DNA of 64,000 nt, taken from Haematobia irritans. Lineage: Eukaryota; Arthropoda; Insecta; Diptera; Muscidae. A program made the translations under genes and the position numbers. Shown in pieces: positions 11,149-21,939 of the stretch; within the stretch, counting starts at the first letter, position 1, and each line of letters begins with the position of its first letter. The notes under the pieces were generated by a model that saw only the letters and a program-made list of their open reading frames with translations, searched no databases and was not told the DNA's origin. Location: assembly GCF_050003625.1 (NCBI RefSeq), contig NC_134399.1:106680615-106744614 (forward strand). The letters are read 5' to 3'.

Positions 11149-11765
11149 GTATGTTCATTTATATACATGATAAATTTTATGTTTTAACTAAATGGACATT
11201 TATATAGAAATCCATTAATAATTCACAAACCATTCGTTGAATAAGCAGTACATCCAATTGTTTGAAACTATCGCATTAGAGTAACTAATTCTTAGAACCA
11301 AATATAAATTAAATGTACAATACCTAAATGTGTGAAATTAACACCCTTCACAAATCTACGCTGCCTTTTGAGTTCCCCAAGTATATTCGAGGTTACAACA
11401 TTTTATCAACAACCTGCACTGCATTCTCTCACCAAAGAGTCACTTTACATTAAACAAAAGATTCGCAACAATTTCCTCCAAACAAAAAACAACAGCCATC
11501 AAGTTTATCAACAACGGTAGCTGGAAATAATTGTTGGGGGTAATTGTTAAATATTCATAACAGAAAGTTGTTCTAGACTTTTAAGTTGCTACATAGCAAA
11601 AAATTATATCAAATGCAAGTTAGGCCAGGTCGAATTTCATGTAGTCTCCACCGGGGCTGTGGAGTCAAGTCAATCTTATATGTTTATGTGCAAAAGAGCA
11701 CTAAATATCACATTTGACGCCACTTGCACACTGAGAAACCTTATCATTTTTGTGTTCTAAAAAAC
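11149..11765. other. No recognised feature
   Basis: Non-repetitive within this window and slightly less AT-rich at 11330-11520. No persuasive coding frame. Confidence 0.45.
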
Positions 11766-11767
11766 TA

Positions 11768-12226
11768 CACTAATAGAAAAAATTACGTTCCATAGTCGTG
11801 AACGGACGTTGACAAAATGTAACGGAAACGTTCACAAAAAATCAAAACGGAATGTTCACAATTTCGTCCACGGGCGTTCACGATTTCATGAACGGCATTC
11901 GTTTTTCTTTGGCCATGAAAAGTCTTAAAATAATCGTTAGACGTTATTATGGCAACTCCTTTGGTGGTGCAATGTGCTAAGGCGACTGTTAACGCGTATG
12001 GTGCAGAAAACACAGGTTCGAGTCACGCTAGCGGAAATCTTTTTTAATTTTGTTTATAAATTCGTAACCATAACGTTTTCAGATCGTAAACGCTGGTTGT
12101 TATTTCGACAACGCATGGTGTCATTTTATCGTTGTCAGTTTGACACCGCCTGTTCTCCGCATGCTCCACATGTGTGTTGATTCACTTTCATGAACGAATC
12201 GTTTTGCATGACTTTTTCTATGAGTG
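11768..12226 (+). mobile_element. MITE-D with internal tRNA-like module
   Basis: Flanked by TA on both sides (11766-11767 and 12227-12228). The ends CACTAATAGAAAAAATT and, inverted, CACTCATAGAAAAAGT are ~15-bp imperfect inverted repeats. It contains several GTTCACGA / TCGTGAAC repeats. Its centre has a tRNA-like segment (11965-12040) with box-A-like TGGTGGTGCAATG and box-B-like GGTTCGAGTC. Confidence 0.65.
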
Positions 12227-12535
12227 TATATATTTTGAATTTAAGGTCAATTGGACCCTATGTTTCATATGTTAATTAGAGTCCCATCATAATATGAGCA
12301 CATACCAACAATCTTCAGCATATGTATTTATAAAAAATTAAAAAAAAAATAAATAAATAAAGAAATAATTCTGCTTCCAGAAGTTTAAGAAGCAAAATCT
12401 TCCATTTCGTAGCCCCAAATTTCAATTTTAATTAAATCGAATGAATGTGGGGACTTCTATGCGCCCAAGAAATCGATTTATGTAAGGCTGTATGAAAATC
12501 TGGATCGATAATATGGCTTCTATTTTGGACAAAAT
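12227..12535. other. Degenerate repeat, probably HINE-like
   Basis: Contains an A-rich run, (AAAT)3, and stretches reminiscent of the HINE tandem units (AATCGAATGAATG, TCGATTTATG). It continues after the hAT MITE as AGATCGGTTTATATG. No coding content. Confidence 0.35.
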
Positions 12536-12543
12536 GTTAAGAC

Positions 12544-12936
12544 TAGAGTGATCAAAACCGGCGGACCGGTTTGTCGGTTTCTGGGGGGCCGGTAGAACCG
12601 GTGTTTTCAAGGCCTCAAAACCCGGCATTCGGTTTTTATATTTCCATTATAAAATTGCCAATTAAATGCTAAAATTATAAAATACATCTGGGGCTTTAAT
12701 AAACTGCAATGAAATCACTTCCAAAAAGGTGCAACTTAAAGGTGAATTTAAAAAAATTGTGTCCAACTTTTAATAAATTATTGAGTTAGTTTTATCGTTC
12801 ATCTTTTGTGATTAAAATTAGAGTTTCCTTTCAAAATTACGTATTTTTATGAAAACCGGTTGAACCGGTTATTTATTTTAAAAAACACCGTCCACCGGTT
12901 TTTTTAAACCGAGAAAAACCGACATTGATCGCTCTA
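12544..12936 (+). mobile_element. hAT-like MITE with 8-bp target duplication
   Basis: Inverted ends TAGAGTGATCAAAACCGG (left) and TAGAGCGATCAATGTCGG (right, inverted). Flanks GTTAAGAC (12536-12543) and GCTAAGAC (12937-12944) are an 8-bp direct duplication with one mismatch, the size hAT transposases make; TAGAG fits hAT end consensus. The 393-bp interior is rich in ACCGG motifs and non-coding. Confidence 0.75.
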
Positions 12937-13129
12937 GCTAAGACCTTTTAAAAAGACTAGGTTAACCTAACCTTACTTAATCTCTCAAGAAGTCAAATCG
13001 GAAGATCGGTTTATATGTGAATGCTATATCAAAAAATTGTTCGGTGCAACCTTAAAAAAAAAAAAAAATAAAATGCAAAACAAAAATTAAAATCGATATT
13101 TCGAATCGTTACTAATCTTTTCGTCTAAC

Positions 13130-13376
13130 CTTCTAGATATCATAGAATAATCTCCATTATTGGAAGTTGCGCCGCAGTTTCGGCGATCACCTCTTCATTG
13201 CAGCTAAATTTTTTCGCTGCGAGCATCCCTTTGAGGTCTGAGAACAAGAGTCGCTGGGGGCCAGATCTGGAGAATACGGTGGGTGGGGAAGCAATTCGAA
13301 GCCCAATTCATGAATTTTTGCCATCGTTCTCAATGACTTGTGGCACGGTGCGTTGTCTTGGTGGAACAACACTTTT
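13130..13376 (-). pseudogene. DD34D mariner transposase, 3' part, split by HINE-1
   Basis: On the minus strand it encodes LFHQDNAPCHKSLRTMAK, then LLPHPPYSPDLAPSD, the second and third catalytic Asp motifs of a classical mariner. After PSD the frame is shifted by a small deletion, but SDLKGMLAAKKFSCNEE-type residues continue in another frame. The rest of the protein is at 15575-16085; the HINE-1 at 13377-15574 separates HMKKK from the VLFHQDNAP segment. The 3' terminal repeat is not recognisable. Confidence 0.85.
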
Positions 13377-13507
13377 TATACCCTCCACCATAGGATGGGG
13401 GTATATTAACTTTGTCATTCCGTTTGTAACACATCGAAATATTGCTCTAAGACCCCATAAAGTATATATATTCTGGGTCGTGGTGAAATTCTGAGTCGAT
13501 CTAAGCA

Positions 13508-13590
13508 TGTCCGTCCGTCCGTCCGTCTGTCCGTCTGTCCGTCTGTCCGTCCGTCCGTCTGTCCGTCTGTCCGGCTGTCCGTCCGTCTGT
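13508..13590. repeat. CCGTCCGT/CTGT microsatellite in HINE-1
   Basis: Tandem CCGT and CTGT tetranucleotides, a hallmark of DINE-1-type elements just downstream of CTGAGTCGATCTAAGCATG. Shorter versions occur at 45487-45520, 56495-56515, 60473-60495 and 63096-63112. Confidence 0.85.
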
Positions 13591-13679
13591 GGAAATCACG
13601 CTAACTTCCGAACCAAACAAGCTATCGACTTGAAACTTGGCACAAGTAGTTGTTATTGATGTAGGTCGGATGGTATTGA

Positions 13680-14640
13680 AAATGGGCCATATCGGACCAC
13701 ATTTACGTATAGCCCCCATATAAACCGACCCCCAAATTTAGCTTGGGGAGCCTCCCGGAGCAGCAAAATTCATCCGATCCGGTTGAAATTTGGTACGTGG
13801 TCTAGGTGTATGGTCTCTAACAACCATGCAAAAATTGGTCCATATCGGTCCATAAATATATATAGCCCCCATATAAACCGATCCCCAGATTTGACCTCCG
13901 TAGCCTCTTGGAGGGGCAAAATTCATCCGATCCGATTGAAATTTGGTACCTGATGTTAGTATATGGTCTCTAACAACCATGCAAAAATTGGTCCATATCG
14001 GTCCATAATTATATATAGCCCCCATATAAACCGATCCCCAGATTTGACCTCCGGAGACTTTTGGAGGGGTAAAATTCATCCGATCCGGTTGAAATTTGGT
14101 ACCTGATGTTAGAATACGGCCTCTAAAAACCATGCAAAAATTGGTCCATATCGGTCCATAATTATATATAGCTCCCATATAAACCGATCCCCAGATTTGA
14201 CCTCCGGAGCCTCTTGGAGGCGCAAAATTCATCCGATCCCATTGAAATTTGGTACCTGATGTTAGTTTACGGCCTCTAATAACCATGCAAAAATTGGTCC
14301 ATATCGGTCCATAATTATATATAGCCCCCATATAAACCGATCCCCAGATTTGACCTCCGGAGCCTCTTGGAAGAGTTGAAATTTGGTACATGGTGTTAGT
14401 ATATGGTCTCTAACAACCATGCAAAAATTGGTCCATATCGGTCCATAATTATATATAGTTCCCATATAAACCGTCCCCAGATTTGACGTCCGGAACCTCT
14501 TGGAGGAGCAAAAGTCATCCGATACGGTTGAAATTTGGTACATTTTGTCAATATATGGCAAAAAAATTGGTCCATATCGGTCTTTAGTTATATATAGCCG
14601 ATGACTTATTACACAAAAATTGGTCCATATCGCCAAAAAT
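13680..14640 (-). repeat. 153-bp tandem units of HINE-1
   Basis: The block TATAGCCCCCATATAAACCG recurs with ~153-bp spacing (about 13861, 14014, 14167 and 14320). Since 153 is 51 codons, one minus-strand frame stays open and yields a 51-residue repeat (QIWGSVYMGAIYNYGPIWTN). This follows from repeat length and is not good evidence for a protein. Confidence 0.85.
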
Positions 14641-14649
14641 AATCTACCA

Positions 14650-15355
14650 AAACTTTATTTCCATAGAAAATTTTGTCAAATTTTATTACTATAGAAAGTT
14701 TTGTCAAAATTTCATTTCTATAGAAAGTTTTGTCAAAAGTTTATTTCTATACAAATGTTTGTCAAAATTTTATTTCCATAGAAAATTTTGTCAAAATTTT
14801 ATTTCTATAGAAAATTTTGTAATCTACCAAAACTTTATTTCCATAGAAAATTTTGTCAAATTTTATTACTATAGAAAGTTTTGTTAAAATTTCATTTCTA
14901 TAGAAAGTTTAGTCAAAAGTTTATTTCTATAGAAATGTTTGTCAAAATTTTATTTCTATAGAAATGTTTGTCAAAATTTTATTTCTATAGAAAATTTTGT
15001 AAAAAATTTATTTCTGTAGAAAATTTTGTCAACATTTTATTTCTATACAAAATTTTGTCAAAATTTTATTTCTATAGAAAATTTTGTCAACATTTTATTT
15101 CTATAGAAATTTTTGTCAAAATTGTATTGCTATAGAAAATTTTGTCAACATTTTTCTTCCATAGAAAATTTTGTCAACATTTTATTTCTATAGACAATTT
15201 TGTCAAGTTTTTATTTCTATAGAAAATTTTGTCAAATTTTTATTTCTATAGAAAATTTTGTCAAAATTTTATTTCTATAGAAAATTTTGTCAAGGTTTCA
15301 TTTCTATAGAAAATTTTTTCAAAATTTTATTTCTATAGAAAATTTTGTCAAACTA
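14650..15355 (+). repeat. 29-bp tandem array of HINE-1
   Basis: About 24 units of TTTCTATAGAAAATTTTGTC plus AAAATTTTA. A ~180-bp segment (14641-14820) is itself directly repeated (from 14821), as seen from the recurring AATCTACCAAAACTTTATTT. Confidence 0.9.
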
Positions 15356-15574
15356 GGTTATATACGTATTTAATCGGCCTTTTTTTGTTTAATATATACC
15401 CCGTATGGGCTAACTTACAATTTAGAAGACAGTGTTAAAAAGTTTTACGATACCTTGCCATCGGCAAGTGTTATCGCAACCCAAGTAATTCGATTGTGGA
15501 TGACAGCCACGCAATCCATGGTGGAGGGTACATAAGATTCGGCTTGGCCGAACTTACGGCCGTATATACTTGTT

Positions 15575-16085
15575 TCTTCTTCATATGGGGCCGTTTTGCC
15601 GCGATTTCGACCTTCAAACGCTCCAATAACGCCATATAATAGTCACTGTTTATGTTTTTTCCCTTCTCAAGATAATCGATAAAAATTATTCCATGCGCAT
15701 CCCAAAAAAACAGAGGCCATTGCTTTGCCAGCGGACTTTTGAGTCTTTCCAAGCTTCGGAGACGGTTCACCGGTCGCTGTCCGCTCAGCCGACAGACGAT
15801 TGGACTCAGGAGTGTAGTGATGGACCCATGTTTCATCCACTGTCACATATCGACGGAAAAACTCGGGTGTATTACGAGTTAACAGCTGCAAACACCGGTC
15901 AGAATCATCAACACGTTGTTGTTTTGGTGAAATGTGAGCTCGCGCGGCATCCATTTTGCACAGAGCTTCCGCATATCCAAATATTGATGAATGATATGAC
16001 CAACACGTTCCTTTGATATCTTTAATGCCTCTGCTATCTCGATCAACTTCATTTTACGGTCAGACCGGGGACTTATCAGCCAACT
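15575..16085 (-). pseudogene. DD34D mariner transposase, 5' part, split by HINE-1
   Basis: The minus strand carries, in two overlapping frames, RRYVTVDETWVHHYTPES (first catalytic Asp) and WDAHGIIFIDYLEKGKNINS, ending at KRPHMKKK where HINE-1 interrupts. Further upstream, KLIEIAEALKISKERVGHII-like residues of the helix-turn-helix region are visible. The terminal stretch AGTTGGCTGATAAGTCCCC (inverted, ~16063-16085) looks like the 5' end of the transposon, joined to mid-gene sequence by an internal deletion. At least one frameshift (near 15950) makes it a pseudogene. Confidence 0.85.
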
Positions 16086-16124
16086 TGTTACTCAGAACTT
16101 AAAACTTAAAATTAAAATTAAAAA

Positions 16125-16775
16125 ATGGAATTAAATCGTGAACATTTTCGGCTGATTATTTTTTACAAATTTCGTATTAACTCAATAACAGTGCATCGAT
16201 GAGCTTATGTCAATTTTTGGGGACCAGTGTATATCGATGAATTCAACCGATGTCGTAGTTCGCTCCTAGACGAATTTCGTGAAGGACGTCCATAATCAGT
16301 TGTTGTTTTGGAAACTATTGATGGTGTGCGTCAAACAATATTGCAACATCGTCATGGATCTATCGCGATATTGATTTGTGAATCGCTCAAAAAAAGGTTC
16401 GTGTCGATTGAAAGAAATTCTCCAAAAATACGAACTGGGTTTTTCGAAACACCTGTATGAAATTGTGACTGGTGATTAATCTTGGATTTAATCGTATGAG
16501 CCCTAAAGTAAACAGTCGACTGTCTGAGTGTTTCAAGATGATCCAAAGTTTCTCGCGCACGAAGAATTGGAAAATTATCTCCTGTATTTTCGAAAAAAAG
16601 TGAACATGTCGCAAGCGTACCACTAATTTTTGAGCCCTCAAAACATCGATTCATTGGGTCATCCGCCGAAAAATCTTGACTTGGCACCGAATGACTTCTT
16701 CTTATTCATGTATGGATATACCTCAAAAGGCCATCGACAATTGGTTCAAAAGCATGCAAAATGGAACAGATCTTA
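16125..16775 (+). pseudogene. Second DD34D mariner relic
   Basis: This begins ATG at 16125 (MELNREHFRLIIFYKFR), then DEFREGRP and VVLETIDGVRQTILQHRHGS in the helix-turn-helix part. After an internal deletion it reads EILQKYELGFSKHLYEIVTG, with the first catalytic Asp. Three stops follow where relatives have sense codons. DLAPNDFFLF near 16678-16710 is the third catalytic motif. The middle, with the second Asp motif, is lost. Clearly dead; a different mariner lineage from the one just to its left, which lies on the opposite strand. Confidence 0.75.
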
Positions 16776-17798
16776 ATTTGGTTTTGTTCTCTAAAGTCAA
16801 CACTAGTATATGTTCACTTAACGCTAACACTCAAATATCTTATCAGCTAACACCTGTAAGGCCAAAGTGACGTTAAAGACCACTTACATGTTTCTAGTGG
16901 AGAAAGGTGACTCATCTACCTCTTTTCAGACTAGTACACAAATCAAACTCTACCAGAGATGCACCAATTGTATTAATATATCTACTCTTCCAAATTTTAG
17001 AATGTAATTAGCATTACATATCCCAATATTAGCATTGATCAATTTCTAGACTGGCTAAGCGTTGTTGGAATTAATCATTGAAGAAAACAAATTGGTATCC
17101 GAAATTCTTAACTCACAAATTCTGTTCTCTTATACATATGGTTATTAAATTGCAACCACATCTATGTCTCCTTCAATCAGGAGGACTGTAGACTCCCACA
17201 AAAAAAAAAAAAAACTTGGTCTTATCTTAGTTTAATTTACAACTGTATCATATTTTTACCCCCAAATGTTATGATTTTTTGAAACTTACTATCAAAAACG
17301 TTTGATACTGATGAAAGCAAATATATCTCTTAAAGTTTTTCTGTGAGTGTATCATTTCATTGAAACACAAAAACCATCATTATTTCTCAAATTGCCGGCG
17401 AGAACTTTGTTGAAAGCACAATTACTACAGCAGGGGCAAATCCACTACGAAGCACTGCAGCTGGTTATAATTGCTAGCCGTCAAATCAGTAATTGCTCTT
17501 GCAAATAAATGAAATAATTTATGACATTTTCCACTTAACCAATGTTCTTTTTTCATCGCTTTTTATGAAAAGCTAATGTGAATCAAAACATTCGCAAAAT
17601 TGGAGAGCTCTATGAATAGAATACAGTAAATAAAGAGCTATTGCTAAATTTGTTCAAGGAAATGGTTGTTTGTTGTGATAAAGATAAATTTTTCGGTTAA
17701 ACAACTATCTGGTAATGATGATCTTGGTCTTAGAGCGCACATTATAAATTGAAATTTACATAGAATTATTTCCTGAGTCGATATAGCTCATTTATTTT
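16776..17798. other. No recognised feature
   Basis: AT-rich sequence with a short A-run near 17200. A single HINE-like TTCCTGAGTCGATATAGCTC lies at 17770-17790. No coding frame of note. Confidence 0.5.
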
Positions 17799-18238
17799 TA
17801 TACCCTAAACCACATAGTGGTCAGGGTATAATAACTTTGATCGGTCAAAAAATTTGTCTACCAGAAATATTGACTTTAGACCCCATAAAATATATACCGA
17901 TCGACTCAGAATTACCTCCTGAGTCGATGTAGTGCTTGGTGTCCGTCCGTCCATGTATTTATTGTTCACAGGATTCCGGTCGCAATTATTAACCGATTTG
18001 AATGAAATGTAGTACAGAGCGTTTTTAGGACATAAGGACAAACGCTATTGAATTTGGAAGAAATCGGATAAAATTTTGGATATAGCTCCCATATATATGT
18101 ACCGATCGTCATTAAATTTTGCACATAGTAAACTTTTTCATCACCCTTTAAGTCTGCAAAATTTCATCGAAATTGGTTCAGATTTAGATATAGCTCCCAT
18201 ATATAACATATTACCCACAACTAATTGACCGATTTCCT
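17799..18238 (+). mobile_element. HINE-2, first copy (5' part)
   Basis: Starts TATACCCTAAACCACATAGT followed by GGTCAGGGTATAATAAC, an inverted subterminal motif. Then GACCCCATAAAATATATACC, CTCCTGAGTCGATGTAGTGC and GTCCGTCCGTCCATG, very close to DINE-1 organisation. It breaks off before a second 5' end at 18243. Confidence 0.75.
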
Positions 18239-18242
18239 CTTT

Positions 18243-19288
18243 TTATACCCTAAATAGTGGTCAGGGTATAAGAAGTTTGATCTGCCAAAAAATGTGCCTA
18301 CCAGAAATATTGACTTTAGACCCCATAAAATATATACCGATCGACTCAGAATCACCTCCTGAGTCGATCTTGCGCTTGGTGTCCGTCTGTCCATGTATTT
18401 GTTGTTCACAGGATTCCGGTCGCAATTATTAACCGATTTTGATGAAATTTGGTACACGGAGTTTTTGGGGCACAAGGACGAACCCTATTGAATTTGGAAG
18501 AAATCGGATCAAATTTAGATATAGCTCCCATATATATGTATCGTCCGATTTCGACAAATGGGGTTACGTTGTGCTTTTTTACAAACGGATCGTCACCAAA
18601 ATTGGCAAAAAATAATCTTTTTCATCGCCCTTCAAATCTGCAAAATTTCATCGAAATCGGTTCAGATTTAGATATAGCTCTAATATATATGTATCGCCCG
18701 ATTTTCCCAAATTTGGCCATAAAACCCTTATTTATCAACCGATCTTACTCAAACTTGGCTAAATGTAATCTTCTATAGCACTAACTGTATGTGCAAAAAA
18801 TCATGGAAATCGGTTCATATTTAGCTATAGCTCCCATATATATGTACTGCCCGATTTTTCTAATTTTGTAATCTTCGATAGCACTAACTGTATGTGCAAA
18901 ATTTCATCGAAATCGGTTCAGATTGAGATATAGCTGCCATATATATGTGTAGCCCGATTTTCCAAATTTGGCCATAGAGCCCTTATTTATCAACCGATCT
19001 TACTCAAAGTTGGCTAGAGCTAGTCCTCTATAGTACTCACTGTATGTGCAAAATTTCATCGAAATCGGTTCAGATGTAGATAAAGCTCCCATATATGTAT
19101 CGCCCGATTTTGAAAAATTTGACCCTAATAACCTTATGTGTGACCATAGAAGTCTCATTTCTTAACTGAACTTACTTTTACAACTTTTTTATCGTTGTAG
19201 GGTAAACCGAACATTTTCCCTGGCAACACTATGAGCTATAGTCAGATTGAGACAAAGCACCCATAAACATGCACCCCTTAATTTATAT
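18243..19288 (+). mobile_element. HINE-2, second copy, longer
   Basis: Same 5' block as at 17799, then about five ~150-bp units built on AAATTTCATCGAAATCGGTT and ATATAGCTCCCATATATATG. It continues to ~19288, where a MITE-G end interrupts it; the 3' hairpin is not seen. The two tandem 5' ends may be one element with a partial duplication. Confidence 0.75.
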
Positions 19289-19383
19289 GCTTGCACTTAA
19301 AAATATTGTGTTAAACAATTTGAGTTCCAAACATATAATTTTTACACCCAAACATATGAAAAACAGTCTTTTTCGTCCGTGTA
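19289..19383 (-). mobile_element. MITE-G end fragment
   Basis: Matches 58205-58303: ACTTAAAAATATTGTGTT, CCAAACATATGAAAAACAGT and CTTTTTCGTCCGTGTA. Only the terminal ~95 bp are present. Confidence 0.65.
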
Positions 19384-19413
19384 GGAGGTGATCATATTCC
19401 TTCTCTGTGTATA
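19384..19413. mobile_element. End fragment of the 44128-type fold-back element
   Basis: AGGTGATCATATTCCTTCTC matches both arms of 44128-44378; only one end is present here. Confidence 0.55.
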
Positions 19414-19689
19414 GTAGCCTTTAGATGCAAAGGTAAATTCGTGTATAGGAGAAAACGTTATTGAAAAATATGTGAAATTTCAATTTAAATCCATTTTCAT
19501 ACAATTTTGCAAAAGCGGATTTATAATTAATCGGCAGGTACATACGATTTAGAGGTACGTGTTGTAATGAATCATCGGTTTCACTTCTTCAATACGTCTC
19601 TACATAAAGCTCGACTTTCGTTGCAAATATATGACAAAGTAGATAGAGATTTCATTGAAATACAGAAAACCGGCTAACCAATGCTGAAA

Positions 19690-19830
19690 ACCCCGTTTTT
19701 GGAGACCTCACCTGCGACTTCTTCCTTTTGGGCCAGGCGAAAGATAAGGTCTACGCCAGAAGGCCAGCAAAAGCAATCAAGACCTCAAACGAAGAATTTG
19801 TGATGCTATAGAGGAAATGAGGTAGCCACT
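19690..19830 (+). pseudogene. Tc1/mariner transposase C-terminal relic
   Basis: Translation across two frames gives LTCDFFLLGQAKDKVYARRP and LKRRICDAIEEM, the region after the third catalytic residue in Tc1/mariner transposases with the CDFFLWG motif. It is short and frameshifted; the rest of the element is not found nearby. Confidence 0.5.
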
Positions 19831-20400
19831 TGGCGATTAGGTTTATCCTCCAATTAAGTACTAACCGTAGGATGGCTGACTGACCCTTAGTAATGTTGAA
19901 GTCATTTCGGAGTATTTTATAGCATCTCTAAGTGGATGATGTATTTTAAAAACAATGTAAATCCTGGTCCTTTTATTTTTAACCCATACTATTAATTTAT
20001 TTTATAAGACAATATTAAAATTTCTGTTACCTTTTGTGTAGAAAGTTTATACAATATCTTTAAAACTCACTTTCTTTTCTGAGAATATCGCATGTGCCCT
20101 TCACATATCCACCTTCAAAGGTTGGTGCAATTAATCTTTGTCGTCGAAACCTCTTTCACTTTCTTTTGAGTAGTCAAGAAGAGTGTTCGTAGCCTTGCTT
20201 AAATGCAGTAAATCTGTAACCTTGTGATGCAGACATTCTTTCAACATGAATAAAGCCTCTCAACCCATTGTGGGCAAATACATTTTTTTATGGTAGGGAT
20301 TTAAAATGATTTAAAAAACCAGCTAATGCCAGTTATAACCGAATATAAGATACCAAACATTTATACTTACAACAACATTTGTGGGATATTCGCGAAAAGA
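19831..20400. other. No recognised feature
   Basis: AT-rich, no convincing frame and no match to other repeats here. Confidence 0.5.
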
Positions 20401-20960
20401 GGACTTGTTAACGAAAATGTCTGAATTGTGTTTTCTGAAAGGGAACACTTTTCAGACAATGATTCCTCCCAAACGAAATTTTAATCTAACGAAAATCGGA
20501 AGAAAATTAATTAGCATAAACATTAACGTCTTTTAAAGGAAAGGAGAAAAATTAATTGCCCAGGTGTACTTTTTAACTGCAATTCTCCAATATACATCCT
20601 CTAATAGAAGAAGAAATGAATTAAAGTTAACGAAAAAATCATTGGCGCCAAACCATGACCATTTTAACTACAGAGTAGTTCATTCTTACTATTTGTGGGA
20701 ATCGTACAAAAAGTTTCTTCGGCTTTAGTTCATATTGAATTCATGAGTTCTGCCATTGAACTTTATACCAATGGTTCATAAAATTTTTGAAACATACTTA
20801 AAAAAGGAAAATTTCCCAAAAAATAAAAAAAATTAACTACAAGCAAATCATTTTTTTTGCAATAAAAATAACTTAAAATTGAATGTCTGCCATTTCGACA
20901 TGATTTATTTATCACCATTTTCTCTTCTGAAATGTAACAGAATTCATAAATTATTTTTAA
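20401..20960 (+). mobile_element. MITE-E copy (degenerate)
   Basis: Shares an ordered set of blocks with 25845-26357: GTACTTTTTAACTGCA, AAATCATTGGCGCCAAA, GACCATTTTAACTAC, TTCATAAAATTTTTGA and ACTACAAGCAAAT. Ends are unclear. Confidence 0.6.
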
Positions 20961-20968
20961 ATGTTACT

Positions 20969-21034
20969 TTTTACCCCGAAGGAGAATCGAACCACGGAAC
21001 ATTCTTGTTGTAAACTAACACACCAAGGTGATCT
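20969..21034 (-). other. tRNA-like pol III promoter module
   Basis: The minus strand carries GTGTGTTAGTTTACAAC, then GTGGTTCGATTCTCC (box-B match GGTTCGATTC). The same module occurs at 37184-37258 and in inverted form at 57893-57960. The stems are too degenerate for a functional tRNA. Confidence 0.45.
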
Positions 21035-21213
21035 ATTTAAAAGTGTGTAATGCACACACAAGCACATTTAAGGAAACTTCGTCTCAAGAAAATCAACAAC
21101 TTTAATTGCAAACGTTTAACGCTCCGTTTCTCACAAACGATCCAACTTTGGGGTAGAATAAAATCGAAAATAATGTAATCAAATACAAAGAGTTCACCAT
21201 ATAACCTATAATA

Positions 21214-21868
21214 CACTGAAAAAAAAAGCATACTCGGTTCCAAAGATTTTGTCTTTACTTTAAAAAATTTGGTATTGGTTCCGAGCCAAAGAAGCGGAGA
21301 ATACAAGTAAGGATACTTTTAAGACACAATTCTCTTTTAAATTTAGGTTTTGTGTACTTGCTTCTAGGAAGCAAATTTTAATTTTTCGCTTTCTCAGCTT
21401 TTTTTCTTCATATGCTATCAAAGTCCTTTAAAAACGAGTTAACGGCAACTTTATTTTCCAAATTAGGACTCGACTTCCAGTAGAAATTATACTATGTTTG
21501 AAGTAAAAAACTTCTTTAAAATAAAGTTTTGAAAACCATTTCCTATATGAACGATTGTTTGCTTTGTAGTCAAGATGCAAAAAGACAACAAATTTAAAGA
21601 CAATTTCATTAAATTTAAAGAATTTTTCTGAATTATTAAAGTCAAGTTGACCTTAGCCTATAAATTTTTTCTTTCATGTTAAGATACCCATTTTTAAGTC
21701 AAATCACCTAATTATAAGGACAATACGACTTCATTGAAAAGTTTATCGACTTTTGGACAAGGAAAATAACTTTATTTTGGAGAAATGCTTCTTCTATGCT
21801 AAGCAAAATTTGTATTCGTATTTTAAAGACATGAAATCTTTGACCTCACGACAATATTTTTTTCAGTG
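21214..21868 (-). mobile_element. MITE-A copy, inverted
   Basis: Ends CACTGAAAAAAAAAGC and ATATTTTTTTCAGTG, flanked by TA on both sides. Interior matches MITE-A copies 5915-6554 and 22792-23446 in reverse. 655 bp. Confidence 0.85.
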
Positions 21869-21939
21869 TAGGTGTTCTGTAAATTTCAAGTAAATCGGGG
21901 AACTTAAATTTTAAGGTAAAAAATAAAAAAGTTCTACCA

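Larger units (their letters stand above)
13377..15574 (+). mobile_element. HINE-1, complete copy inserted in a mariner
   Basis: The mariner supplies the outside ruler. The element starts at TATACCCTCCACCATAGG after a T-run and ends at GGCCGTATATACTTGTTT (~15574). In order it has the 5' subterminal motif; ACACATCGAAATATTGCTC; GACCCCATAAAGTATATATA; a (CCGT)n/(CTGT)n stretch; five or so 153-bp units; the 29-bp array; the CATCGGCAAGTG block; the inverted copy of the 5' motif (ATGGTGGAGGGTA); and the TTCGGCTTGGCCGAA hairpin. The 5' blocks resemble Drosophila DINE-1. No protein is encoded. Confidence 0.8.

Noticed and set aside
13510..13590. CCGT/CTGT run as an independent microsatellite locus
   Set aside because: It is a constant component of HINE-1 at a fixed position; listed only as part of that element.
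14650..15355. Regular 29-bp repeats that look CRISPR-sized
   Set aside because: Repeats are contiguous with no unique spacers, very AT-rich, present inside several dispersed HINE-1 copies, and the genome is eukaryotic.
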